From NCBI GenBank assembly GCA_905221605.1, contig CAJNDS010002579.1, positions 452,031 through 516,030 on the forward strand: DNA of 64,000 bases. Direction: 5' to 3'. The first letter of the stretch is position 1, and each line of letters opens with the position of its first letter. Positions 22,745 through 33,299 of this stretch are shown in pieces. The notes under the pieces were generated by a model. The model did no database searches, had not been told where the DNA came from, and saw only the letters and a program-made list of their open reading frames with translations. A program made the position numbers and the translations under genes. This stretch comes from Symbiodinium natans (lineage: Eukaryota > Sar > Dinophyceae > Suessiales > Symbiodiniaceae).

Positions 22745-23704
22745 GGTTTGGTGGAAAATTTGGGGTTTCGAGGCTTCAGGGGGCGAAAGGATGTGCGCAG
22801 CCTTTGAAGTTTTGAGGGTCTGGGGCTTGGAGGGTTTAGGGTTTAGGATTTAGGGTTTAGGGACTGTGGGGTCTGAGGGCGTTGGGCTGTTTATTGAGCT
22901 TAAGGGTTTCATAGACCCCAAACCCTAAGCCGGTCTGCACGGCCGAAGCAATGCAAAAACATTGGGCTCGGGTCATAGGCGATCGACCCGTTCACATGCT
23001 GAATAGCTGTCACAGCCAGATCTGATTTTCCCCACTCAGGGTTTTGCCTAAAGGGTTTAGGGTTCAGTGTTTCCCTAAAGGCTCCTATGTAGTACCTGTT
23101 TAGGGTAGGAGAGTAGAACCCCCTTTCTACCAACCCGAAAAGGACCTACATAGGAGCCTTCGGGGTAGGTTTAGGGTTTAGCCCAAGCCTTGAACTTCTA
23201 AGCCCGAAACGTCGTGTCGTGCAGGACGTACACTGCCAAGCCTTGTTTTTGCTCTTATGCCTGCCTCGGGGGCCGAAGATGATTCCTAGAAGTGTTACAA
23301 ACCCTAAACCCTATAACCTGATAAACCTTAACGGAAGAAACGCAAACCCAAGGCCTGCGGCGGAACAGGTAATACCCAGCCTAAGCCCACACAGCCGTTC
23401 GCAAGCCCAACGCCTCCCCCCAAGGTTCCTGCAATCCCCAAAACCCTTCTAAACCCCAAAGCTTAAACAACTCAACACCACCCTAGACCCTAAACCCTAA
23501 GCCCTATAAGCCCTATAAGCCCTGTATGGCAAGCAGGCTTTTGGCCGCTGCTGGCTGCGGAGGATTGAGGCGCAGAAAATCAATTTACATAAATAGGGTT
23601 GAGGGTTTTGGGTTTAGGGTTGAGGGGTGAGGGGTGAGGGTTGAGGGTTTGGGGTTTAGGGTTTAGGGCTACTATTCATCTACTTCAAAGCAACTTCTCT
23701 AATG

Positions 23705-23795
23705 CCAGGTTTAGGGTTTAGGGTTTAGGGTTTAGGGTTTAGGGTTTAGGGTTTAGGGTTTAGGGTTTAGGGTTTAGGGTTTAGGGTTTAGGGCT
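23705..23795. repeat. TTTAGGG array
   Basis: Thirteen consecutive near-perfect units in G-strand orientation. Confidence 0.95.
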
Positions 23796-23946
23796 CCTGT
23801 GAAGCCACTTCTCCCCACACCTTATGCCAGGTGCTGTGGTTCCCGAAACGAGCCGCGGTTTAGGGTTTAGGGTTTAGGGTTTAGGGTTATGTTCTTCCTT
23901 TCGAGTTTGGCGTGGCATGGGGGAGGAGTTCGTGTTGTACGGGCAT

Positions 23947-24032
23947 TTGCCGAAATAGGGGTACCCCTTTTATACCCACAAACAGAATAGAGTCCCCTTC
24001 AAGGGTACCCGACTTATTCTCGGAAACCCCCG
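23947..24032. mobile_element. K-family TIR element
   Basis: TTGCCGAAATAGGGGTACCC and GGGTACCCGACTTATTCTCG form an imperfect inverted pair around AGAATAGAGTCCCC. Similar copies lie at 59164-59272 and, more degenerate, at 44503-44595. Confidence 0.55.
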
Positions 24033-24930
24033 AAAAGGATCCCATGACATTAAGAAAAAAGAGCCCCCGCGCCGGCGACTATACCAACTAGAGGGTGTAG
24101 GGTTTAGGGTTTAGGGTTTAGGGCTTAGGGTTTAGGGTTTAGGGTTTAGGGTTTAGGGTTTAGGGCTTATGGCTTAGGGCTTAGGCCCTGCCCTGGTCGC
24201 GCAGACCCTCTCCAAGCGGAATGATGCCGAGCGCCGAGTGAAAGAGGCACGCGCGCCTCTTTGGGGTTTTGGGCGGTTGATGGCTTTAGGGTCTAGGGGC
24301 GCAAGTATGGGGTGGTGTAAGCCTTGAAATCGTTTTGCCATGGCCTTCGGAAATCTAGAAGTGTCCACCGTCTTGCGCCTTTGAAGCAGATGTCTCTTCC
24401 GATCGTTGCTTGAGGATCGTAGCTTGTGACTGTGGGTTTAACATATGTGAACGCCACTACCTACTTTTGGCATTCCATGGGCCTCCCAAAATAGAGCCGC
24501 ACGGGTAGAGTTATATACTGTGTACGGGAGGTTGGGGGGGGGGACCTTGAAACCCAAACCCTTAGAATTCGAAGCCCTAACTAACCCAAGCTGCCTGCAG
24601 GTTCTCAGATGCTGGCAATCGTGGGGGGTGTTCCCCACGCTCTTTACCAAGGCGTTGTCGCGTTAGGGTTCAGGTTTAGGGTTCCAGGGCATACAATGTC
24701 TTCGGGGCGTTAAAAATGGGGGTGGGGGGGGGGGGTACTACGGGTTTGGGGGTTTAGGGCCTTAAGGCCCCGAACTTGCCCCAAACCCTGGACCTACTTC
24801 TGGGGTTTTGGGTGCCCGGCTCTCTATGTGTAGGGGGGCGGCAGGTTTAAGTTTGGGGAGAGCTCCTGGAGCCAGCTACCGGACACCCGAAACCCCAAAA
24901 CCTAAAGCACTTGAACGTTTAGGGTTTCTT

Positions 24931-25052
24931 GGGTTTAGGGTTTAGGGTTTAGGGTTTAGGGTTTAGGGTTTAGGGTTTAGGGTTTAGGGTTTAGGGTTTA
25001 GGGTTTAGGGTTTAGGGTTTAGGGTTTAGGGTTTAGGGTTTAGGGTTTAGGG
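24931..25052. repeat. long TTTAGGG array
   Basis: About 17 near-perfect G-strand units, one of the longest uninterrupted arrays here. Confidence 0.95.
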
Positions 25053-25642
25053 TGCTTTAGAAAGGTGGTTCAGGGTTGGGGGTTTAAGGATTCAGCGTGT
25101 GTGGCATAGGCTGAGTGTAACCTTCCTGACTTGCACAAGAGTTCGCTGCGACGTAGCAGCACAGGGTTGAAATCTTCTACGGTTCTTTCGAACAGCCCCT
25201 GCAGGTTTTTGTTGTACATAAACCGTAAACCCTAAACCCTCCCTAAACCGGTCGTCAAGCCGCACGTATTTGGGGCTGTTGTGATTTTGATGCCTCCGAG
25301 ATGCAGCATGCTTTCGGAGGCTTCAGCGTTTAGGGTTTGGGGTGTAGGGTTTAGGGCTTAATTAGGGCTACTTCTATTTCCAAAGTACGGCCACAAAGTA
25401 TGGTCACCATGACTGTCGCATGACATTATATGCGGGCTTGTTTTGGGGAACCGAAGAATCATAGCTCAGAAGGCTCAGCGAGTAGCCCGACCTATTGTGC
25501 TTACATCCTGCTTAACTACTATCTACTTAAGAACCCCCCCCCAAAAAAAAAAAAAAAAATAATAAAACAACCGCACTCCCTAAAATGCCCTTATAAGGAG
25601 CATTGCGGGCTCAGGGCGTGTTGTCTTTCAAGCCTTTGCTAA

Positions 25643-25732
25643 CCCTAAACCCTAAACCCTAAACCCTAAACCCTAAACCCTAAACCCTAAACCCTAAACC
25701 CTAAACCCTAAACCCTAAACCCTAACCCTAAA
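25643..25732. repeat. CCCTAAA array
   Basis: About twelve units running directly into the exon-like island at 25740 through the acceptor-like CTGCAG. Confidence 0.95.
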
Positions 25733-25739
25733 TCTGCAG

Positions 25740-25808
25740 GGCCTGGAAGCCCTACTGCTCTCCCCTGTGCTACTGGAGTCGCTCGACGCTGCAGAGGCCG
25801 GGCCTCTG
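25740..25808 (+). CDS. exon-like island
   Basis: Bounded by CTGCAG upstream and GTGGGT downstream, so both GT and AG are available. It is open as GLEALLLSPVLLESLDAAEA.... It is a good internal-exon candidate of about 69 nt. The product is unrecognised. Confidence 0.4.
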
Positions 25809-26223
25809 GTGGGTTTCAGAGCCTCAAGCATTAAACCCCAAGAATTTTCAGAGGGTCCATGACTACAGGGCGTGCGCGCTTTTTTTCTTAAGGTTTCGTC
25901 ACATGTATATATCTATATATATATATCTGTACAAATTATAGTGACGTCAGCGACGTCATTTTGAAATTAGCGCCAAATTAGTGACGTCAGAAATCCGAAA
26001 TTAAGCCAAATTAAGGACCTGGTTTGGCACCAAGAAGCTGTAGGACCTAAGGCCCTCCACAAACACTCAAACACAAGGCCTTCCCGAGCCGACTTTTGAG
26101 GTTTAGGTTTTCGGGTTTTGGGTGCCTGGCTTGCTTTCCACCAGCTTCTCGGCTAGAGTTTTGGTGTTTTGGGTTGGGTTTAAGGATTTGGGGCTTGGAA
26201 TCGGGTATGGCTGCCTTTTTTGA

Positions 26224-26868
26224 GCTTTAAAAACCCTAGCTGGCCCCCAGATAGGGTTTTTCGGAGCAAAAAAAACCCTATCTGGCCCAGATAGGGCTTT
26301 TTTGAGCAAAAAAACCCTATCTGGTCCAGATAGGGTTTTTTTGAGCAAAAAACTGGCCCGTCCCCTTCCCTGCCCCCCCTCTCCCCTCCCTGCGACCCCC
26401 GACCCTCCTGGTTGGGTTTGGGGCTTGGAATTGGCTTCCCTTACCCTGTCTAGGCCCAGAGAGGGGTTTTGGAGCAAAAAAACCCTATCTGGCCCAGATA
26501 GGGTTTTTTTGAGCAAAAAAAAACCTATGTTGAGCAAAAAACCGGCCCGTCCCCTCCCCCCACCCCTCCTGGTTGGGTTTGGGGCTTGGAATTGCTTCAA
26601 AAGCCGTTTTTGGGAGCAAAAAAACCCTATCTGGCTCAGATAGGGTGTTTTTGAGCAAAAAAACCTATCTGGCCTGGCCCGTCCCCTTCCCTGCCCCCCC
26701 TCTCCCCTCCCCCGCGCCGCCCACCCCTCCTGGGGGCTTGCAATTGGCTTCAAAAACCCTATCTGGCCCAGATAGGGCTTTTTTGAGCAAAAAAACCCTA
26801 TCTGGCCCAGATAGGGTTTTTTTGAGCAAAAAAACCCTATCTGGCCCAGATAGGGCTTTTTTGAGCAA
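26224..26868. repeat. cluster of CTATCTGGCCCAGATAGGG palindromes
   Basis: The near-perfect palindrome CCTATCTGGCCCAGATAGGG, flanked by TTTTTTGAGCAAAAAAA, recurs about seven times, separated by C-rich blocks (CGTCCCCTTCCCTGCC) and a TTGGGGCTTGGAATTG motif. Further copies occur in each 363-bp unit at 27138-27160 and 27501-27523. Open frames on both strands (KKTLSGPDRVF-type repeats) simply translate it. Confidence 0.8.
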
Positions 26869-26889
26869 AAAACTGGCCCGTCCCCTGTA

Positions 26890-27706
26890 GGGTTGTTTCA
26901 GGGTCGTTGTTGGGTTGTTTCAGGGTGGCCCAGGTCTCCTTTTAACAGGTTGTTGCAGGGTTTGAGTGAGTTTAGGGCAGGGCTGAGAGTTTTAGGTTTG
27001 GCTTGCTTTTATTGGCTTTTATCTGGGGTTTTGGCTTTGGTTTCGCGTTCTGGAGTTTGGGTTAGCCCAGGTCGCCCTGAAATATGTGGTTTGGCTTTAC
27101 GTCGGCCCTATTTGGCCAGATAGACTCAAAAAAAACCCTATCTGGCCCAGATAGGGTTTTTTCAGGGTTTGGGGCAAGGTTTGGGGTACAGGGCTTAGGT
27201 TGTTCCCAAGTCGGCTTGACATTGGGGTTTGGGCTGCAGACAGGCTCGTTGAGGGTTGTTTCAGGGTCGTTGTTGGGTTGTTTCAGGGTGGCCCAGGTCT
27301 CCTTTTAACAGGTTGTTGCAGGGTTTGAGTGAGTTTAGGGCAGGGCTGAGAGTTTTAGGTTTGGCTTGCTTTTATTGGCTTTTATCTGGGGTTTTGGCTT
27401 TGGTTTCGCGTTCTGGAGTTTGGGTTAGCCCAGGTCGCCCTGAAATATGTGGTTTGGCTTTACGTCGGCCCTATTTGGCCAGATAGACTCAAAAAAAACC
27501 CTATCTGGCCCAGATAGGGTCTTTTCAGGGTTTGGGGCAAGGTTTGGGGTACAGGGCTTAGGTTGTTCCCAAGTCGGCTTGACATTGGGGTTTGGGCTGC
27601 AGACAGGCTCGTTGAGGGTTGTTTCAGGGTCGTTGTTGGGTTGTTTCAGGGTGGCCCAGGTCTCCTTTTAATAGGTTGTTGCAGGGTTTGAGTGAGTTCA
27701 GGGCAG
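26890..27706. repeat. 363-bp tandem repeat, 2.25 copies
   Basis: Copies start at 26890, 27253 and 27616 and are almost identical. One clear difference is the TAGGGTTTTTTC to TAGGGTCTTTTC change after the palindrome. The third copy breaks off at the inverted AATT-rich end. The identical 76- and 74-residue frames in each copy are repeat translations. Confidence 0.85.
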
Positions 27707-27889
27707 GCTTAATTTCGGAAACGAAATTAAGCGCGACGTCCTTAATTTCAATTTTGAAATTAAGCGCGACGTCACTAATTTCGCGTTTCATATTTAGCGC
27801 GACGTCATTTGCTTAATTTGGGTTTTGAAATTAATATAATTTCGGCAGTATATATATATATATATATATTAATATATAGTCAAAAGGCT

Positions 27890-28138
27890 CTCCAGCGCTT
27901 GGTTTTGAGGCAGCATGATGCAGACGAAGCTAGACGAGAAGGCTGTGGCAACACAGCTTCACGCGGACCAGGACAGTCGCCGGTGTGGTCTTGGGCCGCC
28001 TCACGTGGCGTCATTATAGAACCCGTGCTTGAGTACGTCTACAGTACGCCGGTGCACGATCTGAAGGAAGACCGGAAGACGTCGGTTTTTGTACCAGAAA
28101 ACCCTCCTGGATTTGGGCGGTACCGAATTCCATCATGA
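27890..28138 (+). CDS. open segment, unrecognised
   Basis: Downstream of the composite element a unique segment is open to TGA at 28136-28138, with acidic/arginine-rich composition (LRQHDADEARREGCGNTASR...). The sequence before 27890 in this frame is microsatellite. It could be a 3' exon, but no acceptor is obvious. Confidence 0.25.
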   Translation, partial: LQRLVLRQHDADEARREGCGNTASRGPGQSPVWSWAASRGVIIEPVLEYVYSTPVHDLKEDRKTSVFVPENPPGFGRYRIPS

Positions 28139-28139
28139 G

Positions 28140-29535
28140 ACTACGATGGGCTCTCTGGGAAAGTATGAAAACCCTTTATACCCTCAAACCCCCCAGAAGT
28201 TGAGAAGCCCTGAACGCTCAATGTCGTAACCCTGAGCCTTATGAGCTCTGATTCCCGCAACCCTAAACCTTATAAACCCTAACCCTAAACCCTATAGACC
28301 CTAGACCCTGGACTCTAGACCCTAGACCCTAGAAACCCTAACCCTAAGCTCCCCGCTGTTCGACACGTAATCTGTGTGGGAGTTCCTGGGTCCCCTGACC
28401 TTAACGGGTACTCGAGGAGCGGGGGAGGTTTTGGGTCTATGGGTTTGGGGTTTAGGGTTTAGGGTTTAGGGTTTAGGATAATTTTTCAGGGTTTAGGGTT
28501 TAGGGTCATCAGGACCTCAGGTCCTCAGGTTTCGGGCTCTGGGCTTTTTCAGCTCGAGGGCTTAGGGTGTTCGAGTTTTGGGGCTCCCCCAACACCTCAA
28601 AATCCTTAAAACCCACCCTAAACCATGAACCTAAAACCCTAAAACCCTTAAACCCACTAGAACCCTACACCCTATAGACCCTAAACTTTTAGACCCTAAA
28701 CCAAGACCCTTAAGCCCTAAACCTTGAACCCCAAACCCTAAAGCCTCAAACCCACCCCAGGCCGAGCTGGATGCCACTCTCCGACGAAGGCTGCTGAGAT
28801 GGTACTCAGCAGGTGCCTTCGGGGTTAGGGTTCTTAGGGTTCCTAGGGTTTCTAGGGTTCTAGGGTTCCTAGGGTTTTTAGCGTTCGTTCCTAGGGTTTT
28901 CAGGTTTCCTAGGGTTCCTAGGGTTGACAGGGTTTAGGGTTTGGGGTTTGGGGTTTGGGTTTGGCGTTTAGGGTTTACGGTCTACGTAGGGTTTAGTGTT
29001 GAGGTTTTACAGGGTTTAGGGTCTACGCAGGGTTTATAGAGTTGAGGGTTTAGTAATTTAGGGTTCCGAGGGCTTCGTGGACTTTGGGGCTTTGGATTTA
29101 GGGTTTGGGCTAAAAATCTAAGGGTTTATGTACCTTACTATGATACTTGGGCCCCAAAGTCCCTATATCGAAGTACTTTGAGGCCCAAGTATTCCATATT
29201 TAGTTGCATGGGCCCTAAGGGCATCAGATGCATTGGGCACCCTCATTATAAGGGGCTGCGAATGACCACAAAGAACACTCAAAAGGGAGCAGAAAGGTTT
29301 AGAGAAGCCCCGACATCTTCTAACTGGGAGGGGCACCGCTCTTTGTAGCCCTAAATCCCTGAACCCTAAGTTCCCAAAAATGCTGAGGTTTAGGGTTGAG
29401 GGGTTTAGGGTTTAGGGTTTAGGGTTTAGGGTTTAGGGTTTAGGGTTTAGGGTTTAGGGTTGTGAACCTTAAACCCCCAAAAACTCCCTGAACCCTTGCT
29501 TCCCCGGGCCCCTAGAATCCTTCTAGGTGCCCGAA
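28140..29535. other. gene-less telomere-rich stretch
   Basis: Diverged C-strand units (28180-28345, 28600-28750) alternate with G-strand units (28445-28500, 28820-29060, 29395-29460) including TTCCTAGGG variants. A B element lies at 29120-29221. No coding sequence was seen. Confidence 0.6.
29120..29221. mobile_element. B-family TIR element
   Basis: TAAGGGTTTATGTACCTTAC and its partner TTGCATGGGCCCTAAGGG form the outer ends. TACTTGGGCCCCAAAGTCCC and AGGCCCAAGTATTCC form the inner inverted pair. Confidence 0.7.
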
Positions 29536-29540
29536 CCACA

Positions 29541-29644
29541 GAACTGGCACTCTACAGAATGTACCCTAAACCCTAAACCCTAAACCAGCTTAGGGTTTAG
29601 GGTTTAGGGTTTAGGGTTTAGGGCGAACTGGCACTCTACAGAAT
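29541..29644. repeat. 20-bp direct repeats flanking two opposed telomere tracts
   Basis: GAACTGGCACTCTACAGAAT at 29541-29560 recurs exactly at 29625-29644. Between the copies are three CCCTAAA units and then five TTTAGGG units. The arrangement is a perfect flank duplication around inserted telomere-type DNA. Confidence 0.9.
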
Positions 29645-29935
29645 ATTTTTATCGGGGCTACTTAGGTATGTAGGGAGCCTGTAAGGTCAAGATATTAGTG
29701 TTTTAGTTAGGGGTAAGGGTTCCAGGTCTCCTCCTTGTGCCTGTTAGTTGGGGTTTCGGGCTTCGGGGCGTAGAGTCTGGGGTGAGGAGTTAGGGGTTGA
29801 TAGTTTGTGGGTGTATGGTTTAGCCCTGGAGGTCTTGGGTGGTGGGGTTTGGGCTCCGCTTCCCGCCACAGTGCAGCATCGAGGCTTGTCGGATTTCCTG
29901 TAGTGTGCATCCAGCTTGCCCTTGGCCATTGCGCG

Positions 29936-31131
29936 ATGCTTTGTGTTAGGATGCTCTCGGGCGAGGAGTTGGCGAAGGTGCCGCTGGATGAGGTGAGCGA
30001 TGTGAGGAGCTTGAAGCAGCATCTGCATCAGCTTCATGGCTTGCCACCCCGCTTCCGGCAACGGATACTTCTGCATGGCCAGCGCTTGGATGATGCCACC
30101 AGAATAGACTCTTCCCAGGAGCTGGAGATCGTCCTGCTGACGTATACGGCGGCTTCTGATCAGGATCTGGAGAACCTCCTGTCTGCTGCATCACGCGGAT
30201 CCATGGTTGACGTGGCTCGTCTGCAAAGTATACTGGCGAGTCCGGCATCAGTTAAGTTATTGCTAACGCTCTTAAAGCGCTGTATAGGGTGCGGAGGGTC
30301 GAATTGTTGGGTGGGGGAGGGGGTGGGGGGTGGGGGGTGGGGGGGACGTGGGGGGGTGTTGAGATTTTTGGAGCGCCCCTGCAGGTGGAGTCCAGGCTGC
30401 AGCATCCCTGCGACCCGGACGCGGCAGACGAGGTCGGCTGGACATCGATGATGGCGGCAGCTGAAATGGGGCACGTGAGAGTCGTGCGCTTGTTGCTCGA
30501 GGCCGGTGCTCGTATCAACTTGACCACAAGTGACGGTTGCACAGCAATGATGGCGGCATCTCAAAGTGGTTCCGTTGAGGTCGTGCGTCTGTTGCTCGAG
30601 GCCAGTGCTTACATCGACATGGCCAGCAACGACGGTTGGACAGCTGTTCTGCTAGCATCTTGCCATGGTCACGCGGATGTCGTGCGATTGTTGCTCCAGG
30701 CCGGTGCTCGCATCGACATGGCCAGCAACGACGGCCCGACAGCTCTGATGCTGGCATCTGAATGCGGGCACGTGGATGTCGTGCGTTTGTTGCTCGAGGC
30801 AGGTGCTCGCGTCGATTTGGCCAGCAACGACGGTTGGACAGCTCTGATGATGGCATCTCACAATTCTCACGTGGATGTCGTGCGATTGTTGCTTGAGGCC
30901 CGAGCTCGCATCGACATGGCCAGCAACGACGGCTCGACAGCTCTGATGCTGGCATCTGAATGCGGGCACGTGGATGTCGTGCGTTTGTTGCTCGAGGCAG
31001 GTGCTCGCGTCGATTTGGCCAGCAACGACGGTTGGACAGCTGTTCAAATGGCATCTTGCGATGGTCACGTGGATGTCGAGCGCTTGTTGCTTGAGGCTCC
31101 CACGTCGACTTGCCCAGAAACGACGGCTTGA
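29936..31131 (+). CDS. ubiquitin-like/ankyrin-repeat protein, 2 exons
   Basis: Exon 1 is 29936-30211 and exon 2 is 30385-31131. The GT-AG intron (30212-30384) is phase 0, and the spliced product is 340 aa. Residues 6-70 form a ubiquitin-like region (MLSGEELAKVPLDEVSDVRS, then RFRQRILLHGQRLDDA). After a linker, exon 2 encodes seven 33-residue ankyrin repeats of the pattern NDGWTALMxASxxGHVDVVRLLLEAGAR. Such proteins are abundant in Symbiodiniaceae and act as protein-binding scaffolds; partners are unknown. I chose the ATG at 29936 because the paralogue at 60095 starts at the same point (MLxxxMLSGEE). The last repeat is damaged: a net 4-nt loss shifts the frame to the TGA at 31129-31131, and recognisable ankyrin sequence continues out of frame to about 31220. 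Two-repeat units at 30738-30840 and 30936-31038 are almost identical, so the array expanded recently. No signal or membrane segment is seen. Confidence 0.85.
30212..30384 (+). other. intron of the first ankyrin gene
   Basis: It begins GTGGCTCGTC, contains a long G-rich run (about 30307-30358) and ends CCCCTGCAG. The exon resumes with GTGG, the same four bases that begin the intron. Position and phase match intron 3 of the 60-kb paralogue, so this is the only intron the two genes share. Confidence 0.75.
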
Positions 31132-31239
31132 CAGCTCTGATATCTGGCATCTGGCAATGGTCGCGTTTCAGGTCGTGCGATTGTTGGAGGACGCTGCGCG
31201 CAACGACAAAGGACGGGGCCAGGAACTCGGCAGCCCTGA

Positions 31240-32320
31240 CGACGGCAGCGTCAGCTTGGGACCCCAAAGTCCCCCTAACAGGTGCTTCATAAGGCCATAA
31301 TAGGCCTTAAGTTCCTTAAGTATACCCTATTACTTGGTACATGGACCCTTATAGGGACGGGCACGATGCCCTGATCTGAAGGGGTTCCGAGGGCGTCGAG
31401 CGCCTGCGGACGTAAAGCAGCGGTTGGAGCTTTGGCAGCCTGAACCCTACCTGCCCTAAACCCTAAACCCTAAGCCCTATAGTAGCCCCATAAGAGCCCT
31501 AAGCCTTGGACCTATCGACCCATGCACCTAAGTAGGGGTTTAGGGGGTTGAGGGTTTAGGGTTTAGGCTTTAGGGGTTAGGGTTTAGGATTACTGAAGGG
31601 CCTTTTAAAGCACCTCCTATATGGGGACTTTGGGGATTGGGCCCTAACAAAAGCCGGGAGGCATGGACCACGTCCTTACAACCCTACTTGGAAGCCCTTT
31701 TGACTTAGTAAGTAGGGTTAGTTAAGGTGAACTTTGGGGATTTTTTGGGGGTTTCTGGGCGTAAGAGGTAGACATACCAAGAACCAAGAGCTTGTAAGTA
31801 GCCTCCTTAAAGCATCTTAAGCCCCCAGAACCCCAAACCATAGAATTTAGGACCCAGAGTAGGCCCTTATTCTCTTCTTTTAGGGTTTAGGTTCCCCTGT
31901 AGCCTTTGTGTTTTTCGGCTACTCCTGGGTCTAGGAAAGGTGCTGATGGTGCGAGTAGTTTCTGTGGCCCTCAAAGTTTTGGGGTTTAAGGTTCAGGGTT
32001 TGGGGTTTAGGGTATAGGGTTTGGGGTTCAGGGTTTCGGGTTTAGTGCTTTTCGTGTTTATAGGGTTCAAGGCTTACATGGAGCCCTTAGGGTCTTAGCA
32101 ACCTTAGAGAGGGGCTGTTGGATAGTATGGAGTGGGAGGAGCCCCGAAGTCCAAGCCGCTTGCACGCGCATGATATCGCCTAGAAGCCGTGCATGTTGAC
32201 ATAGGCTGCCCAAGAGCCGAAGCCAAAATTGGGGGGTTCATGTATGGGACTTGAGAAGCAGTTTACTTCAAAACTCTGGAAACTTCCTCCAGTGCCCCAC
32301 GTAAACCCTAAACCCTGATC
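31240..32320. other. gene-less stretch after the first ankyrin gene
   Basis: B-family fragments (near 31299-31350 and 31590-31670), weak telomere tracts (31530-31590, 31990-32050) and low-copy DNA. No coding sequence supported. Confidence 0.5.
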
Positions 32321-32515
32321 CCTAAACCTAAACCCTAAACCCTAAACCCTAAACCCTAAACCCCTAAAACCCTAAACCCTAAACCCTAAACCCTAAACCC
32401 TAAACCCTAAACCCTAAACCCTAAACCCTATAAACCCTAAACCCTAAACCCTAAAACCCTAAAACCCTAAAACCCTAAAACCCTAAAACCCTAAAACCCT
32501 AAACCCTAAACCCTA
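32320..32515. repeat. CCCTAAA/CCCTAAAA array
   Basis: Nearly 200 bp of C-strand repeat, changing from 7-bp units to about eight 8-bp CCCTAAAA units (32450-32505), then a poly(C) run. The slip from 7 to 8 bp indicates local amplification. Confidence 0.95.
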
Positions 32516-32807
32516 AGCCTCCCCCCCCCCCCAACAGGCGCTCAGGGCCGTTTGCCCTACGCCGCACGCCTCCGGGGTCTCTCTGGGAAGGCCCAGGGTT
32601 CAGAGTGTAGAAGGATGGGTGGCTTTTGGGCATCGGGATTCAGGGTTTAGGGTTTGTGGGTTATACAGGATTTAGGGTTTAGGGTTTAGGGTTCAGGGTT
32701 TCGGGTTTAGGGTTTATGGTTTAGGTTGAGCACTTAAAGCCCGCAAACCCTAAATCAGACAAATATCTACTCTGGGGGCAAAAAGGAGCCCCCGCGTTCG
32801 GAGCTTC

Positions 32808-32882
32808 TTGGTAGCCCAGTGGTACCCTCATCCCTTTGTCTGGTTCAGGTTTCCCTTATCAAGTGAGCAACCCAAAATAGCC
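32808..32882. mobile_element. left part of an E-family element
   Basis: It reads TTCTTGGTAGCCCAGTGGTA and continues with GGTTCAGGTTTCCCTTATCA and CAACCCAAAATAGCCC, then dissolves into CCCTAAA units before the right TIR. Confidence 0.6.
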
Positions 32883-33002
32883 CTGAACCCTAAACCCTAA
32901 AACCCTAACACCCTAAAATCTAACGGGCTGTCGCCCACAGCCGGGCACGCCCACCAGCAGCAGGACAACGGCAGCAAGCACAGCAGCAACAGCAACAGCA
33001 AC

Positions 33003-33008
33003 AGCAGC

Positions 33009-33075
<67 letters not shown>
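33003..33075. repeat. (CAA)n/(CAG)n microsatellite
   Basis: About 24 trinucleotides. It gives spurious poly-Leu, poly-Val or poly-Gln frames. Confidence 0.95.
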
Positions 33076-33076
<1 letters not shown>

Positions 33077-33079
33077 GAA

Positions 33080-33205
33080 CAACGCAAACACCGTGGAGGT
33101 GTTCATGTTCAGAAACACCGTGGAGGTGCATGGCCACACTGTGGAAGTGTGCATGTACAGTTTTCACGTTGGCAAACACCGTGGAGGTGTTCATGTGCAT
33201 GATCG
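33080..33205. repeat. repeated AACACCGTGGAGGTGTT palindromes
   Basis: AACACCGTGGAGGTGTTCAT, or a close variant (CACACTGTGGAAGTGTGCAT), occurs four times in 125 bp. Each copy can form a 6-bp stem with a GTGGA loop. Confidence 0.7.
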
Positions 33206-33245
33206 TCAGCACCTTACTCAGCCAATAGTTGAACATTAGACGAGC

Positions 33246-33281
33246 GGGCGCGCGCGCGCGCGCGCGCGCGCGCGCGCGTGT
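33246..33281. repeat. (CG)n tract
   Basis: About 17 CG dinucleotides ending in TGTGCATG. Similar tracts occur at 33739-33761 and 35941-35960, on either side of the 250-bp satellite. Long CG alternation favours Z-DNA. Confidence 0.9.
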
Positions 33282-33299
33282 GCATGTATGGCGCCCTTT

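Larger units (their letters stand above)
22745..25640. other. gene-poor stretch with telomere arrays and K elements
   Basis: It holds TTTAGGG arrays (23705-23795, 23858-23885, 24090-24170, 24931-25052), low-copy DNA and K- and F-type fragments (near 25510-25600). Short open frames at 22909-23133, 23219-23452, 24174-24368 and 24438-24650 run partly through repeat DNA and are not supported as genes. Confidence 0.5.
25905..27875. mobile_element. 2-kb composite element with inverted TGACGTC-rich ends
   Basis: The left end runs from a TA microsatellite into AAATTATAGTGACGTCAG, with further GACGTCA, AATTAGCGCCAAATT and AAATTAAG motifs up to about 26015. The right end (27707-27875) carries the complement: CTTAATTT, repeats of GCGCGACGTC, AAATTAATATAATTT and another TA microsatellite. 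Between them are a palindrome cluster and a 363-bp tandem repeat. No transposase frame was found, so this would be a large non-autonomous inverted-repeat element. Confidence 0.6.

Noticed and set aside
26103-26753. 216-aa minus-strand open frame with KKTLSGPDRVF-type repeats
   Set aside because: The repeat palindrome lacks stops in several frames on both strands and similar peptides appear in opposing frames. This is not a gene signature.
26224-26868. Regular palindromic repeats resembling a CRISPR array
   Set aside because: Spacing is irregular, spacers are themselves repetitive, there are no cas genes, and the context is eukaryotic. It is a palindrome cluster inside a composite element.
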